The notes below the pieces were generated by a model, which searched no databases, had not been told where the DNA came from, and saw nothing but the letters and a program-made list of their open reading frames with translations. From Dactylellina haptotyla (Eukaryota; Ascomycota; Orbiliomycetes; Orbiliales; Orbiliaceae), in contig CM062380.1 in NCBI GenBank assembly GCA_031310005.1, positions 806,001 to 870,000 on the forward strand: DNA of 64,000 bases. Direction: 5' to 3'. A program made the position numbers and the translations under genes. Positions 33,899 to 45,700 of the stretch are shown here, in pieces; the stretch's first letter is position 1; each line of letters begins with the position of its first letter.

Positions 33899-33914
33899 CT
33901 GCTGCTGCTGCTGC
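33899..33914. repeat. (CTG)5 microsatellite
   Basis: Five perfect CTG units in a non-coding stretch. Confidence 0.7.
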
Positions 33915-34822
33915 ACACATCTCTGTCGGCCCTTGCTTATAATATACACCATCGATCGATCTCAGACCGACCAGAGGGAGAGAGACGATTATTTCAGCGC
34001 TCGCATGGTGGTGGAGCGCGGTGGGTGTGCTTCGGGTCGAACGGGCCAACTCCGCACCCAAGCGGGCTGCGGCCAATGAGGGCGGTGGAGGACGGGTCTG
34101 AAATGATTCCCAAATGACCCTGCGAACGGGTGAACCGAGCTGGCGGGTTGGGTTCTTCCCTTTCTCCCTTCCTCGTCCGTTCCTTCCTCTTCCTCCCTCG
34201 TGAGACGAAATATGAATCCACTTTTTCTTTATCAGAGCAGGAAGGGTGAATATATTTGGCGGTCCAGAACGAACTTCCCAACTTTGCACAGAGGTGGAGT
34301 GCTGGTTAAGTAGTATATCATTTTTATCTTTCATCCCCCGCGCTGGGTACCCCCACAAGCTGTGTGCGCTGCAGCTTTTAATTAATTGCATCCGTCTGTC
34401 ACAAAAACGGTAGCTTCGAAGCATTGCAGAGAGACGAAAAAGAGAAAGAGCATACGAACGATTGTGAAATTGCGAAGCTGCAGCTAGCAGGCTTCATGGG
34501 ACAAGCTGAGATCCACTTTTATACATACATCCACTACACCAGACACAAGCACACCTGCGCACCGGATGTCAGGCCATTGCAGCATTGACTCGCCCGTAAC
34601 AAGTCCGCCAGCACTAACCGGTCCCGTCCTCAACCTACATACACACTTACCTGCTCCACGCTGTGGTGGAGCGTAGTGTATTGCAGATAGCCCGAAGCCA
34701 ATCCAGTCCGGTGGGTTTCAGTTGGTCCGGGTCCCAAGAACGAGCCCACCACCACCTCCACTTCCAACCACGCTCCCATCTCCACCTCGCAGCTGCTGGG
34801 AAGCTAGTTCGACCCAACGAAC

Positions 34823-34856
34823 CTGCTGCTGCTGCTGCTATTGCTGCTGCTGCTGC
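34823..34856. repeat. Interrupted CTG microsatellite
   Basis: About eleven CTG-type triplets interrupted by one CTATTG. In non-coding sequence upstream of the AlkB fusion gene. Confidence 0.7.
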
Positions 34857-35575
34857 ACCTCCTCTTATTCCCTCCTCTTTTTGCCAGTGGTTTTTCGCTT
34901 TCGTCTGATATTTCCATTCTTCTCATCATCCCCCCTCACGCCATGACCCGCGAACGCCTGTCCGACCTCTCGTAGACGACTGTAAATCTCGCACCAAGTT
35001 GGCCAAGTCTGCCTCCTGCATTGATCGTGCCGACCATTAAGCCCTTTTCGTAGCAGCCATACGCTGTTTTGTTTGGTCGCTTGTCAAAGGCGGTGCAGCC
35101 TCAACCCACCATCTCCAAGCTCGCTAAGCTGGTGCTGCTTGCTCTGTTTTAAGCCGCCTTCCTCCGGCCACTCGGATACCTCCCAACAAACATATGGGAT
35201 ACATTTGACTCAAACCACTGCTTTCATAGAAAGAAAATAATACCATGGCGTCGGCGGAATTATAGCTAGCGATCTTTCTCTTTTTGTCATCATCTTTTTC
35301 GATACCAATTCCGGGGGCGCCACTTGATTTCAGCGTGGCTTCGTTTTGATTCACCTATTGCACTAACTAAAACTTAACGGCCTACCTCGTTCTGCGATCT
35401 TGGAATACCAAGGAAGAAGAATATATCTAGTTGCTGCATGAAAATATCCATTTCACGAATTAACGTTGCGACTTCTCACTCGCGTTTGTATTCTTTTGCT
35501 TCTACTAAACTATTGGAATTTACACCGCGAGCCTGCGATCGATTGCGATTAAGCGGTTTCAATATACCGTTCAAG

Positions 35576-38500
35576 ATGGCCTACCGCCGTCCCACAACAC
35601 AGCTGCGCACACGCCGCGCCTTGCTCATTCTCGACTGCCAGAATGCCTTTCTCGCGCCGACCTTATCCGACAATAAAACACCAAACCCAATGGTCATCCC
35701 GCCGTCCCGGGTGACCCAAGTGGTAAAAAACATCGACCCTGTATTATCTGCATTCAGAGAAGGCGGGGACGAAGTCATCTGGGTCACGACGGAGTTTGCG
35801 GGGAACCGAGAGTCCGGGCGGAGGGATGGCGTTTTTGTGAATGAAGAGGACGAGGAGGACGAAATTGAGGAAGAAGAAGAGGAGGAAGTGGTAGCGCCGG
35901 TCGAAGATAAGAAACCAGTGGGAGACAAGAAGAAAATAGAGGAAAAGAAGAAGGTTGAGGCGAAAAAGGAAGAGAAACCGTCAACGAAAGACAAGAGGAA
36001 GAGCGGCAGCGCAAATGGTGCCAATGGCGCCAATGGCGCTGGCAATCATGATACGAAAAATAGCAGCTCTTCTCAAACTACGACCCCGTCGAGTTCGACG
36101 TCCAGCAGCCCTATTAAGTTTCGAGGCAAGGTGGCGGCCAAATATCAGGATTTGCTAGCGAACATCTTGAACGACTTTGATTCAGAAGCCGAAGATACAG
36201 CAAAGGAAGACGGCGCTCCATCTCCTTCCCCTCCTACCGACAAGGACAAACCGAAGGATGTGAAAGAGGATAAACTAGAAACGAAAGAGGAGAAAAAAGA
36301 GGAGAAGAAGGAGAAGCCGCGCTCGAAGACAGACGAATATCTCTCTGAAGACTTTACGGACGAATACCCGGACTTCTGGTCAGGGGAGAAATATAAACTC
36401 CTACCGGATAATATAAAGTCGCTGATGAATGAGTCCAAGGACAAAAGGTTCACAAAGAGCGAGTACTCTGCGTTTAAAATTGCAAATTTCCTGGGTATAC
36501 TACGGAGTCGCATGATTACCGAAATCTACTTTGCAGGCGTGCACAGCAACGTTGGGGTGTTCGCATCAGTCGCCGATGCTGCGATGCACGGATTCGTCAT
36601 GACTGTCGTCGAAGACTGCGTACTCTACCGAAGCGAGAGTCGACATCAGACGGCAATGTCGGAAATGGAGAAAGATCTCGGTATGGTGAAAATGAGTAGT
36701 CGGGATCTGCTTAAGAAGATGGGTAAATTCGATGGCAAGCAAACAGCAAAAGATTCGCCGGAGAGCAAAGGCGAGGAAGTCTCGGGGACAGGGCGGATCA
36801 GGAACCCAACGATGGACCCGCAAGTTGTCGAAGCGCTGATGGAGAAGTTGAAGGTGGGAAGCACCACCGAGGAAGACGAGGACGAGGAAAAAGATAAGAG
36901 AAGGAATTCGGCATCGATACCGACGCAAAAGCTCCCGACCAACGGAATAGGCAATCGGCCAATCGCGAATAGTGTTTCGCGAAGATTACCCCAGAGAGAC
37001 AGCTTGAAGACCCCGGAACAGCTGATCGGTTCGAGCAAGGCGTCGGAGCGACCCAAGTCGGCACCTGTTAGTGGATTTCAACCGCCTCCAGAGAGCTCCT
37101 CTTCTTCGGCGAGTAGTTCGCCTACAAAAGCGCCTGAGAATTCGAGCTCTCAGCGATTACCTGTCGCGCAAAGACCTTATAGCATGGACGCATCAAAACT
37201 GGAAGAGGACGAGGAGATCGTCGTACAGGATTTCAAACGGAATGTACGGCCTCGAACTTCCGGTCCGTCTGTATCTTCAGGGACGCCGAATTCAAGCCCC
37301 GCTGGTCCGAGAGAGCGAGTTCGCTCAAAGGTCACGATGCGACGGCCAACGGAAAAGAAACCGAGACCAGGGTCCCCGGACAAACCAGGGAGCAGCAGCG
37401 CCGTAATGACAAAGTCTGGAGATATCGCACGGGCAATGAGTACCTTGAGCATATCGACCATCTCTAGTGGAGAGGCTGAAAAGAGCCAGGCGGCAAAGGA
37501 GGAGCTGTTGAAGAGCATCCTGGGCAAGAAGGCGGATCCGCAACCTGATCCCACGGGAAGCTCCAAGGGGAAGGAGGTTGAATCGGAATCGCCCAATGCC
37601 AAACTGGATTCGAAGACCGATTTGAAAACTGACCCAAAGACTGACTCATCGACAGATGCGAAGATTGATGCCAAGTCGGATGCCCCTCAAGGACCGGCAT
37701 CGGAATTGAAGTCCGAATCGAAATCCGAATCGAAATCCGAGCCTGCGACTGACAGCGAGAAGTCTGGAGAAGGCGCTGGAATAACAAGCGAGCCGGTGAA
37801 GGATCAAGAAGCGAAGGACGTCACTGTCACGCCAGAGGCGCATGATGACGTTAAAGAGCCGTCTATAAAACAGAATTTACCAGAGGCGACTCCGGAGTCT
37901 ACGACCACAGAAGCCGCATCTAAGTCTCTAGACACGATATTACGTACCGAATCCGAACCTATAGCCTCTGCCGCGGAGATGGCGCCCGCCAACACAAGTT
38001 CTGTGAGCAAAACACAAGATTCCAACGACGCAGAGAAGCCGTCTACGGAGCCGCCGACTATAAAAGAAGAACCACAATCCACAAAAGAGCCAACCTCTGG
38101 GACACCTAAGACATCGCCACCCCCTCCCTCTACCCAATCCGCTCGAAAGCAACGTCGTAAAGAAGCACCTCAAACCCTCGGGCCGAACGACACCCTCGGC
38201 GAACCCACCGACTCGACATCTCTCATCACCTCCTTTCTCCCAGCAGACCTTTCCCCTAACGCCTTCAATCTCCTAAAATCCGAAGTCCAATGGCGAGTGA
38301 TGTACCATCGCGGCGGGGAAGTCCCGCGTCTAGTGGCCGTCCAGGGTACCATTGACGACGACGGCAGTTTCCCAATCTACCGCCATCCATCCGACGAATC
38401 CCCACCACTTCTACCGTTCTCCAAAACCGTCGAAGAGATCCGCAAACACGTTGAAAAGAAGCTCGGGCACCCTGTTAACCATGTATTGATCCAATTGTAT

Positions 38501-39754
38501 CGTGCAGGGACAGATTATATATCCGAGCACTCTGATAAGACGCTCGATATTGTCAAGGGAAGCAACATCGTCAACGTTAGCCTCGGCGCACAAAGAGTCA
38601 TGACATTAAGGACCAAGAAGAAGGAATTGGATGAGAAGCCTGCTACACCTGTAGCGGAACCTACCGAGGCTACAACTACTCCTAATACAAACAAGAAGGA
38701 AGAGCCAGAAGAGCGCATCGTGCAGAAGATCCCGCTACCGCATAATTCCATGTTCATCCTTGGACTACCCACTAACCAGCTTTGGACTCATAGCATCAAC
38801 CAGGACAAACGCCTGCCGCGAGAAAAGTCACCCGAGGAGCTAGCATTCAACGGCGAGCGTATATCGCTGACCTTCCGTCACATCGGGACGTTTTTGAGTA
38901 AAGACGAGAAGAAGATATATGGCCAAGGCGCGGTTGCGAAAACAAAGGAGACCGCTGGGGATGTAATAGTCGGAGATGAGAAGAGGGCCGAGGAGATGGT
39001 GTTTGCTTTCGCCAGGGAGAATCGACTGGCGAAGGAGTTCAACTGGGACGAGTGGTACGGGAAGGGATTTGACGTGCTGCATTTTAAGGAGCAGAAGAGG
39101 AAGATTAGAGTTCTCAAGGGGGGTCTGGATGGTGGCATGGGGGTTAGGATTGCGATGGAGATTGTGGGTTGGGGAGATTGCATCGTCGAAGAAGTCGGGG
39201 CCGATCAAGTGAAAGGTATGGAGGTCGGTGGAGGGTTGAAAGGCGGGTTACCATTGCTGGAGGACGTGGATAGGGATCGAACGGTTGTTGTTGGCGAGGA
39301 AGCAGTGCTGATGTTTCTGGCAACGGCTGTAGAGGAGGGAAGGAAGTGGTTGTTACCGGATATGTTTACGAAGAGAGCAGAGTATGCGAGAGTGCTGTCC
39401 GGGTTGATGGAGGTTAGCCGGCTGAGGGGCGCCATGGAAGTGTTTACTGCCATAACTGGCGGGGTCCTAGTCGAACATCCTCTCTTCCAGAAAGTGCACG
39501 AAGAGCTGGGATACTGGGAGTCGTGGTACCAGCCGAGGAAGGAGAGCGTGAGTTCGGATACTGAAGAGGGGAGCAGAGTCAATGTGGTTGACTGCGCCAT
39601 CTTTCCGTATTTGAAAAGATGTAGAGAATTGGGATTTCTCGACGTGAAGGAGAAGGACGGAGCCGGATTGCGATATGATGCGCTGGCAAAGTTTGTGAAA
39701 CGGTTTGAGAAAGAAAAGGTCGTGAAGACCATAATGAAGGCCATGGAAGCATAG
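35576..39754 (+). CDS. Fusion protein: isochorismatase-like fold + AlkB-type 2OG-Fe(II) dioxygenase + GST-like tail
   Basis: One exon, 1,392 residues from ATG 35576 (AAGATGG context, start of the conserved part); an in-frame ATG at 35438 would add 46 residues. The N-terminal cysteine-hydrolase fold has D20 (LLILDCQNAFL) and a later Lys, but is split by a charged Lys/Glu/Ser linker (about 90-260). Where the nucleophile Cys is expected the sequence is GVHSNVGV (Gly327), so it is probably inactive. A long disordered Ser/Lys/Asp region follows. The AlkB domain (about 900-1110) has the iron ligands H985, D987 (SEHSD) and H1072 (LWTHS) and the 2-oxoglutarate arginines R1095 and R1101 (RISLTFR). A C-terminal thioredoxin/GST-C-like helical domain ends the protein. 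It should repair alkylated nucleic acids or demethylate RNA or protein. Confidence 0.85.
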   Translation: MAYRRPTTQLRTRRALLILDCQNAFLAPTLSDNKTPNPMVIPPSRVTQVVKNIDPVLSAFREGGDEVIWVTTEFAGNRESGRRDGVFVNEEDEEDEIEEEEEEEVVAPVEDKKPVGDKKKIEEKKKVEAKKEEKPSTKDKRKSGSANGANGANGAGNHDTKNSSSSQTTTPSSSTSSSPIKFRGKVAAKYQDLLANILNDFDSEAEDTAKEDGAPSPSPPTDKDKPKDVKEDKLETKEEKKEEKKEKPRSKTDEYLSEDFTDEYPDFWSGEKYKLLPDNIKSLMNESKDKRFTKSEYSAFKIANFLGILRSRMITEIYFAGVHSNVGVFASVADAAMHGFVMTVVEDCVLYRSESRHQTAMSEMEKDLGMVKMSSRDLLKKMGKFDGKQTAKDSPESKGEEVSGTGRIRNPTMDPQVVEALMEKLKVGSTTEEDEDEEKDKRRNSASIPTQKLPTNGIGNRPIANSVSRRLPQRDSLKTPEQLIGSSKASERPKSAPVSGFQPPPESSSSSASSSPTKAPENSSSQRLPVAQRPYSMDASKLEEDEEIVVQDFKRNVRPRTSGPSVSSGTPNSSPAGPRERVRSKVTMRRPTEKKPRPGSPDKPGSSSAVMTKSGDIARAMSTLSISTISSGEAEKSQAAKEELLKSILGKKADPQPDPTGSSKGKEVESESPNAKLDSKTDLKTDPKTDSSTDAKIDAKSDAPQGPASELKSESKSESKSEPATDSEKSGEGAGITSEPVKDQEAKDVTVTPEAHDDVKEPSIKQNLPEATPESTTTEAASKSLDTILRTESEPIASAAEMAPANTSSVSKTQDSNDAEKPSTEPPTIKEEPQSTKEPTSGTPKTSPPPPSTQSARKQRRKEAPQTLGPNDTLGEPTDSTSLITSFLPADLSPNAFNLLKSEVQWRVMYHRGGEVPRLVAVQGTIDDDGSFPIYRHPSDESPPLLPFSKTVEEIRKHVEKKLGHPVNHVLIQLYRAGTDYISEHSDKTLDIVKGSNIVNVSLGAQRVMTLRTKKKELDEKPATPVAEPTEATTTPNTNKKEEPEERIVQKIPLPHNSMFILGLPTNQLWTHSINQDKRLPREKSPEELAFNGERISLTFRHIGTFLSKDEKKIYGQGAVAKTKETAGDVIVGDEKRAEEMVFAFARENRLAKEFNWDEWYGKGFDVLHFKEQKRKIRVLKGGLDGGMGVRIAMEIVGWGDCIVEEVGADQVKGMEVGGGLKGGLPLLEDVDRDRTVVVGEEAVLMFLATAVEEGRKWLLPDMFTKRAEYARVLSGLMEVSRLRGAMEVFTAITGGVLVEHPLFQKVHEELGYWESWYQPRKESVSSDTEEGSRVNVVDCAIFPYLKRCRELGFLDVKEKDGAGLRYDALAKFVKRFEKEKVVKTIMKAMEA

Positions 39755-40103
39755 GACGCATTTCGTTTACATTATTGTGTTTTGTCTTTCTCTATTTTCA
39801 TTTACACGGCATGGAGTTACTTGGAGGTAAATTTGTAATTTAGCAATCTAGCCACAGTTTCTTGACCAGTATAAAATTACCATATAAATTAACTAGATTT
39901 TCAAGAATAAAAGCAATGAGATATCGTTCTGTGGTGCTAATATGACTGTCTATAACCCTCGCTCTTGCTGCAATGATATATGCGAAACACCAAAAGCGCC
40001 GAAAAAGATGAATATGCCAAATTTGTGAACGGTAACAATACCCTATCATGCCCTTAAAAACGCCTGCTTCCTCCAACTATCACGCCCGCGTGATCTAATG
40101 ACC
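39755..40103. other. Convergent intergenic
   Basis: Short AT-rich 3'-3' region between the fusion gene and the next minus-strand gene. Nothing else is seen. Confidence 0.5.
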
Positions 40104-40913
40104 TTATTCAATTAGAATCTGATCTCCAGCCCTCCTCCTCTTCCCCGCCGCCCTTGGCGTAACCGTAGCACCCGCCTTTCTGCCTCTCCTGGTACCCCCT
40201 TCAGAAACTTCACTCCCCGCCCTGGCCGCCACCGCGCGTCTCTTCTTCTCCGGCTCGATGTAGTCGTCACCATCTACCGTCTCATCGTCTTCCTCCGTCA
40301 CATCCTCCACCCGGCCGTCTTTCAGCAATCTCCCCTCGTTACTGGGACGCGAGCTCAATTGACCCTGCACGTTCATCATGCTCTCTCTGAATTTGGCGGC
40401 GTTCTCGACTTCCTCCTCGTGGGACTTCATGCGGTGGAAGCTTGCGTGGTGGCCGCAGCCGTCACAGTCGAACGAGCTCGTGGCTTTTAAGGGGTGGACC
40501 ATGAAGCGTTGGCAGGAGCAGGCGGAGATTAGCGAGGACTTTTGGAGGCAGGGACCACGGGGGATCGGGTATGACATCTGTGGATCGGACGACTTGGTTA
40601 GTTCTGGACGTAATTATATCTCTTGTTTTGAAGTGACGAACGGGCGTGGGGATATGCGTACGGTGGTCCATATGGAGTTTTGCGGGAGACCAGACATATT
40701 TGGTGGTCGAATAGGGCTCTGAGACGGTTGGGCACGGCGGGGAGGAAGAGGACGGACGCGTGGACGTTGAGGAGAGGGAGGGAGTTCGATGATGCGGGGA
40801 GGATCCGACGTTGGCAGAGCGTTGGTCGCCCTCGGATTCGGGATGGCGGCTTCGGCTAGGGCGCTGGTGAACGTGCTGGCGGCGATGGAGGAGAGCGTGG
40901 TGAATAGCGACAT
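40104..40913 (-). CDS. Unrecognised basic protein, probably nuclear
   Basis: Best model has two exons, complement(join(40104..40577, 40662..40913)), 241 residues. The intron uses donor GTACGC, branch ACTAACC and acceptor CCACAG. Exon 2 itself starts with ATG, so a 157-residue form starting MSYPIPRGP is also possible. Exon 1 is Pro/Arg-rich. Exon 2 has a Cys/His cluster (SACSCQRF, DCDGCGHHASFHRMKSH) that could bind zinc, an acidic stretch (VEDVTEEDDETVDGDD) and a basic tail with nuclear-localisation character (EPEKKRRAVAARA, TRRGRKAG, AGKRRRAG). No known family is recognised. It is divergent from the MYND gene. Confidence 0.6.
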
Positions 40914-41418
40914 CAAAGCTTGCAGAACGATGGCCTGTTGGTGAAGAGGTTGTATTTTCTAGTCACCGGGATATGCATCTTACGGAGATGGGAAGGAAAT
41001 TGGGGAAGTTCGAGGTGGCGTGGTGTGGTTGCTAATAACATGATGACTGGGATGATACTCTGGAATGCGAGTCCGTACGTGTGCTACCACCAACACCGCC
41101 GCACATGATAATATTGGGCGGGCAAACGAGGAGGGTAGTTTATCACAGACGCGAAGGCCAATTCTGATTTCGATTATTTCAGATGGCATTTTAAAACAAA
41201 AGGCTTACATTCAGCGATCTCGTCGGCTGGCTAATCAAGTTCATGCAGTTATATACCCGGGTACTACTGGCAGCTAGTGATAGCAACTGGCCGCGCTAGA
41301 GCGCTCAGTACTGATCTAGACTACACTCGGGGGCATATATAATATCGAATCCCCTCCAAGGGCTAAGCTAAGATCTCCGATAGCTTATCGAAACTACGAT
41401 ATAGCCGAGAGAACCGAT
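40914..41418. other. Divergent promoter region
   Basis: 505 bp between the basic nuclear-type protein and the MYND gene. A TATA-like CATATATAAT lies near 41335-41344, about 80 bases before the MYND start. Confidence 0.5.
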
Positions 41419-42750
41419 ATGGGAGAGCTTCTGACTGTACCGCTGTATGCGAGACAGTCGGAGTGCGTATCTCCCAAATGCAACCTGTGTAAGTCTCGAT
41501 GCTCAAAATCGCCATCCGGCACTAGTTCGACGTTCATTCCCTGCACTGGATGTGAAAATGTATTTTACTGCAGCGAAATCCACCAGGGTGAGGATACCGC
41601 TCACCATGCCCAATGTGCTCTCGTCTTGGAAGCTCGCTCGGCCCTCTCAGGCGCCAGGAGGACGCTCGTCGAAATACACGGCCTCCGGCAGTGCCCCGAT
41701 CTTGACTGCAATTCTAGTATCAAACATCTGCTCGCTTCCTTGTCCGATGGACCACGCATCCCCTTCTGGCCATTAGGGGTGTGGAAGTACACGGACGCAA
41801 TGGACCAATATATCCGGGCTCTTCTCCGCGTGGATGGCAGGAAAGCGACCGAACTGGCATTTGAACAGATCCTAATATGCCATCACATTGGGCAAAGACT
41901 GGGTGGGAGCATTTTAGTGTATATGACAGCTGCCCTTTTACAACTGGGAGAGGGCAGGCTGTGTCTCAAATACCAACTTTTGTGGCGGACTTTATCGGAA
42001 AACTGCCCCCTCATGGAACCCGATGAACTCAAAGAGAGATATCTTTTGCGCGTCCTGGTGACTAACCTCGGTGATGATATGAATGCCAATTATCTCTCCG
42101 AAATGCTCGATCGACGAGATAAAAGCCCGGCATGCCGATGGGTTCAATACGCAGCGCCACTGGCCCTCCTGAAGATCTCTTGGATACAGGACTTGGTAAA
42201 CTTGCGGAACTTTCATCAACTAGAAGGGTGGTTTATGAACCGGCTCAACTACGATGTGACCTATTATATTCGAGGATTTCTCGTCGACTCTGATGTGATC
42301 CGTGACCGCCCGGATTTGTGGAGGCAAGATAACGAGGCAAGAATTGCGAGACTACAAGCAGGGCAGGACGCTTTGTTCAAATATATCTCGACTCGGTATG
42401 CGTCCTTTTGGACCGACCTGATAACCGCCATGGAAGATACCAGTGGCACAGTTGGTGTATGGAAAAAGCCTGGTCGTGATTTTAGCGGTGCCCTGGTGAT
42501 GCCTAGGTTCGCTAGGTTTCATGCTGACGAGCTGGTTAACTTACTACATCCTATTTGGAAGAGGACCCCGGGGGCTGTCCAATGGGTGAAACAGTCGTTA
42601 GAAAACACGGAACGCGAGCTTTTATTAGAGGATAGCGGTCCTGATGATGGCTCCGTCGATGTGAAGCCAGAAAAAATACGTCAGAGAAAGCTTCTAGCTC
42701 TTGTTGAGAAACAAGAGGAGGCAATAAATGCCAAACTAGGGTATTTCTAG
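41419..42750 (+). CDS. MYND zinc-finger protein
   Basis: 443 residues in one exon. An N-terminal MYND-type finger at about residues 16-66 shows C-x2-C (CNLC), C-x2-C (IPCTGC), then VFYCSEIHQ and HHAQC. MYND fingers are protein-interaction modules found in regulators and methyltransferases. The remaining ~370 residues are helical, without SET-domain motifs (no NHxC), and end in a charged coil. This MYND-plus-helical-tail architecture is frequent as expanded, function-unknown families in filamentous ascomycetes. The ATG at 41419 precedes the finger directly. Confidence 0.75.
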   Translation: MGELLTVPLYARQSECVSPKCNLCKSRCSKSPSGTSSTFIPCTGCENVFYCSEIHQGEDTAHHAQCALVLEARSALSGARRTLVEIHGLRQCPDLDCNSSIKHLLASLSDGPRIPFWPLGVWKYTDAMDQYIRALLRVDGRKATELAFEQILICHHIGQRLGGSILVYMTAALLQLGEGRLCLKYQLLWRTLSENCPLMEPDELKERYLLRVLVTNLGDDMNANYLSEMLDRRDKSPACRWVQYAAPLALLKISWIQDLVNLRNFHQLEGWFMNRLNYDVTYYIRGFLVDSDVIRDRPDLWRQDNEARIARLQAGQDALFKYISTRYASFWTDLITAMEDTSGTVGVWKKPGRDFSGALVMPRFARFHADELVNLLHPIWKRTPGAVQWVKQSLENTERELLLEDSGPDDGSVDVKPEKIRQRKLLALVEKQEEAINAKLGYF

Positions 42751-45700
42751 ATCATCTGCCCATCTTCTATATACTAATCAATATAGACTATTAACTCCCT
42801 CGTCTAGGCGAGGTATCTACAAATAGTTGGAAATATTTTTGTTTCGGTTGTTAATAAGAGAACACGGAGTGAGAACTGTTTCCGCGGGATTTTGAGCAAA
42901 CTTTCAAGTGATAGGCATCGGTCAATGCTTTAGTTTTACATACTATAACGCTACCGCCATCTTGGTAGGAGATGCAATTTTGAATCTGTATTGCGATCTG
43001 GCTTTTTCTACTACAAGTTAAATTTAGTGCCCTCAGCTTGAAATTTCGAGTTTGTAAGATAGGCACACCACAGCTTACTCAGCTTTGTGAGGAATGAAGC
43101 TATGCCAGGATGGCTTGCAATTCTACCTAGTCCTGTCAGCCTTGTGATATGCGCCGCGGAATTTCAGAAAACCGGAATCAAGAATCGGCAGAGGAGTGTG
43201 GGGGCGTTTTTGATCCCGCAGCGTCCAAAGTTGATTCAAGGAATCTTTCACGTCATCCGCTTTAGCTTAGCTTCTGATACTTTGGACACTCTGCGCGGCT
43301 TGTGCTACATCCACATGTAATTCTTGACTCGTATTCTGCAAGGTTTCAAGGTTGCCGTATGTGTGTTTAGGAGCTAACATCCTAGCTTGAAGATTGTTGG
43401 GTACGAAGTTTACGCCTTTGGGTCAAGGACATCGGACGATAGAGCTCGACTAAGCCCAACTTGTAAGGTGCGTTTTTCTGTTGAGGAAAGATATATATGT
43501 ACGTAGACGTGCCACTCATCTGCGCCTCATTGGAGTATAGCACAGTGTTGCCCGTTTTGTTAATACAATACCCCAAAATCTCGAAACCCTGTCACGGCCG
43601 GGTATTTTAAAAAATGCTTGTGAAACTCAAGAGAGCACATGCGTGCTGAGCTTAAATATTATCAGGGGGTTGCTTGTCGGTAATCTGGCATGCAGATGGA
43701 ATCTCGGGTTGGTGGAGCGAGAAGCAGGCGGGACATTTCCAGGCGTAGTTGTTCAGTTAGAGGTCTACTTGCCTATTGCCGTCTTGTTTCGAAGCTGCAG
43801 TACTGGTTTCAGAAATGCGAGAAAGGAAAAATTCGATCCGTCGCGTCACTGGTGCATTGGATTGCTGCCAAGGCGATATCTGTCGACAATAATATGTCAC
43901 AATATCATGCTTCCAATCCCAAATCCCAAAAAAGAAGGTGCACGTGTTAAATCAACACCCTAGCAGCCGTTAAAAATTAAAATTATGACGAAACTTTAGA
44001 AGATAGATTCTTAAAGATCTAAAGGCATCCCTTCTAGAGCTTATGAAATGGATCGCCAGCTTATACACTAACACGCTTTATATTGGTCTTTATCAGATCT
44101 CGAGATTTTCAATAGAAAGGTCTCTCTAGCTCTGGGACACGGGTTTAGTCAGTCCTGAGTTTCTGTTTATTCGAGATATCTATTTGATGGACTCCGCGAT
44201 ATTTATCATGATTCTGTTTCGCGGGTAACTAAGATGGATCTGTGCTAACCCATGACTAGTCGACTATCAACCCTGCACCCGCAGGCCAAACTTGAAATTC
44301 GGATACGCAAACCGGCAAATAGTAACCGCTATACTGGGGAGAGTCCGCACCAGAAAATCCTCAAACTCCTAGGAATAGTGTCGCTATCCACGGATAACCT
44401 AGTTATTACTAAAGCACGAGTGCCGAGTGGAGATGTCCGATCCCTGAAGCGGTACTCCCCGAATAATACAGCTCGGGTTTCGGGAGGCGCTATGTGCATA
44501 GATAACTATAGGCGAAAACAAGAACCCTTATCCTGGCTGATGGGTCCTTGTATTGCATTTCATTATTGTGTATGACAAGGCGACATCGTGAGCACCAAAT
44601 CCAACAAAGAATGTGTTGTCACATAAGTTGAGCTAAGCTATGGTGCTGGTTATGTCGCACGCCTAATCGAGGCATGCCGGCATCGGAATCCTGCGCATCC
44701 TTATATTCTCTTGGTTGGAATAGCTACTGGCATTCTTCATCTGATATAGTAAGAAATATGAAGTCAAATGCTGATATCCCCTAATATAGTGCCTACCGCA
44801 GGAAGTGATGCCTAGACGGTATGCTCGCGAAGAGTAGACATATGGTTGTACATTCAATAAACAGAGGACATATTTTGCGAGGAGAACGATGGTATATGTT
44901 TGGGATTTGTTTAGCCTAGAAATCCACATCAGATACATGTATACACACTAATCCTGGCCCCTAAAATCTCGAGGGGGACACAAGAAAACATTAGTAGCAA
45001 CTTGTAATAGTCTAAAAGCTAAATTTGTCATGTTGGAACTGAGCTCGATCGTCAGTTCGGAGGGTTGAAATTAGAATCGTGGGGGTCGCAATCATAAGCC
45101 AGTTTGTCTCTTTTCAGTAGTCTTACATGTGTTAATTTAGTGTATCGTATATTCTAAAAGTACAGATTGAAGGAGCCTTATGGATTTTCTGAGTCGGCAT
45201 AGCCGTGTGCTACTGCCGATTAAAATTTCTACAAATTTGATAGTCTCGAATCTAGACACCAGCGATCGAAAGTCTGGAAGTTTTGGTAAACCTGCCTACT
45301 CAATCCGGGTTATATACTGGGATCAAAAACTTGCCTCCCCAAAAAGACTAGGCGCTTGCGTTCTAGTTAGTATCAGCTCTCTTATATTCTCTCATGATGT
45401 TAGACATGATCGGTATCAAACCCCCTGTAGATATGTTTAACCTTAGACGAGTCTTACACTCGATTTTTTAAATGGGTTTATTTCTTTTGCAAAGCTATGT
45501 TAGATAGCTTAGAAAGTTGCGATTCTAAATCCACGTTTTTGAACAGACAATATAACACGATACATGATGATGGAAGGTCGTTAAAAAATTCTGCCACAGC
45601 AATGATAGCGAAAGTATAGAACCTGATAAATAATCGTAACATAATAAAAGTATGTCAAGTTATTACCAAAAAGGGTCTGCGTTAAGATAATTTCTAACGA

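Larger units (their letters stand above)
32132..35575. other. Long intergenic region upstream of the AlkB fusion gene
   Basis: About 3.4 kb with only weak open frames. It contains microsatellites (CCAT at 33238-33253, CTG at 33899-33914 and 34823-34856) and purine-rich tracts near 34170-34200. The upstream in-frame extension of the fusion gene starts at 35438. No gene is otherwise supported. Confidence 0.5.

Noticed and set aside
44252-45440. Open frames of 107 and 86 codons in the AT-rich region
   Set aside because: ATG-started but without domain, signal peptide or splice context; length is within chance expectation for a region of this size.
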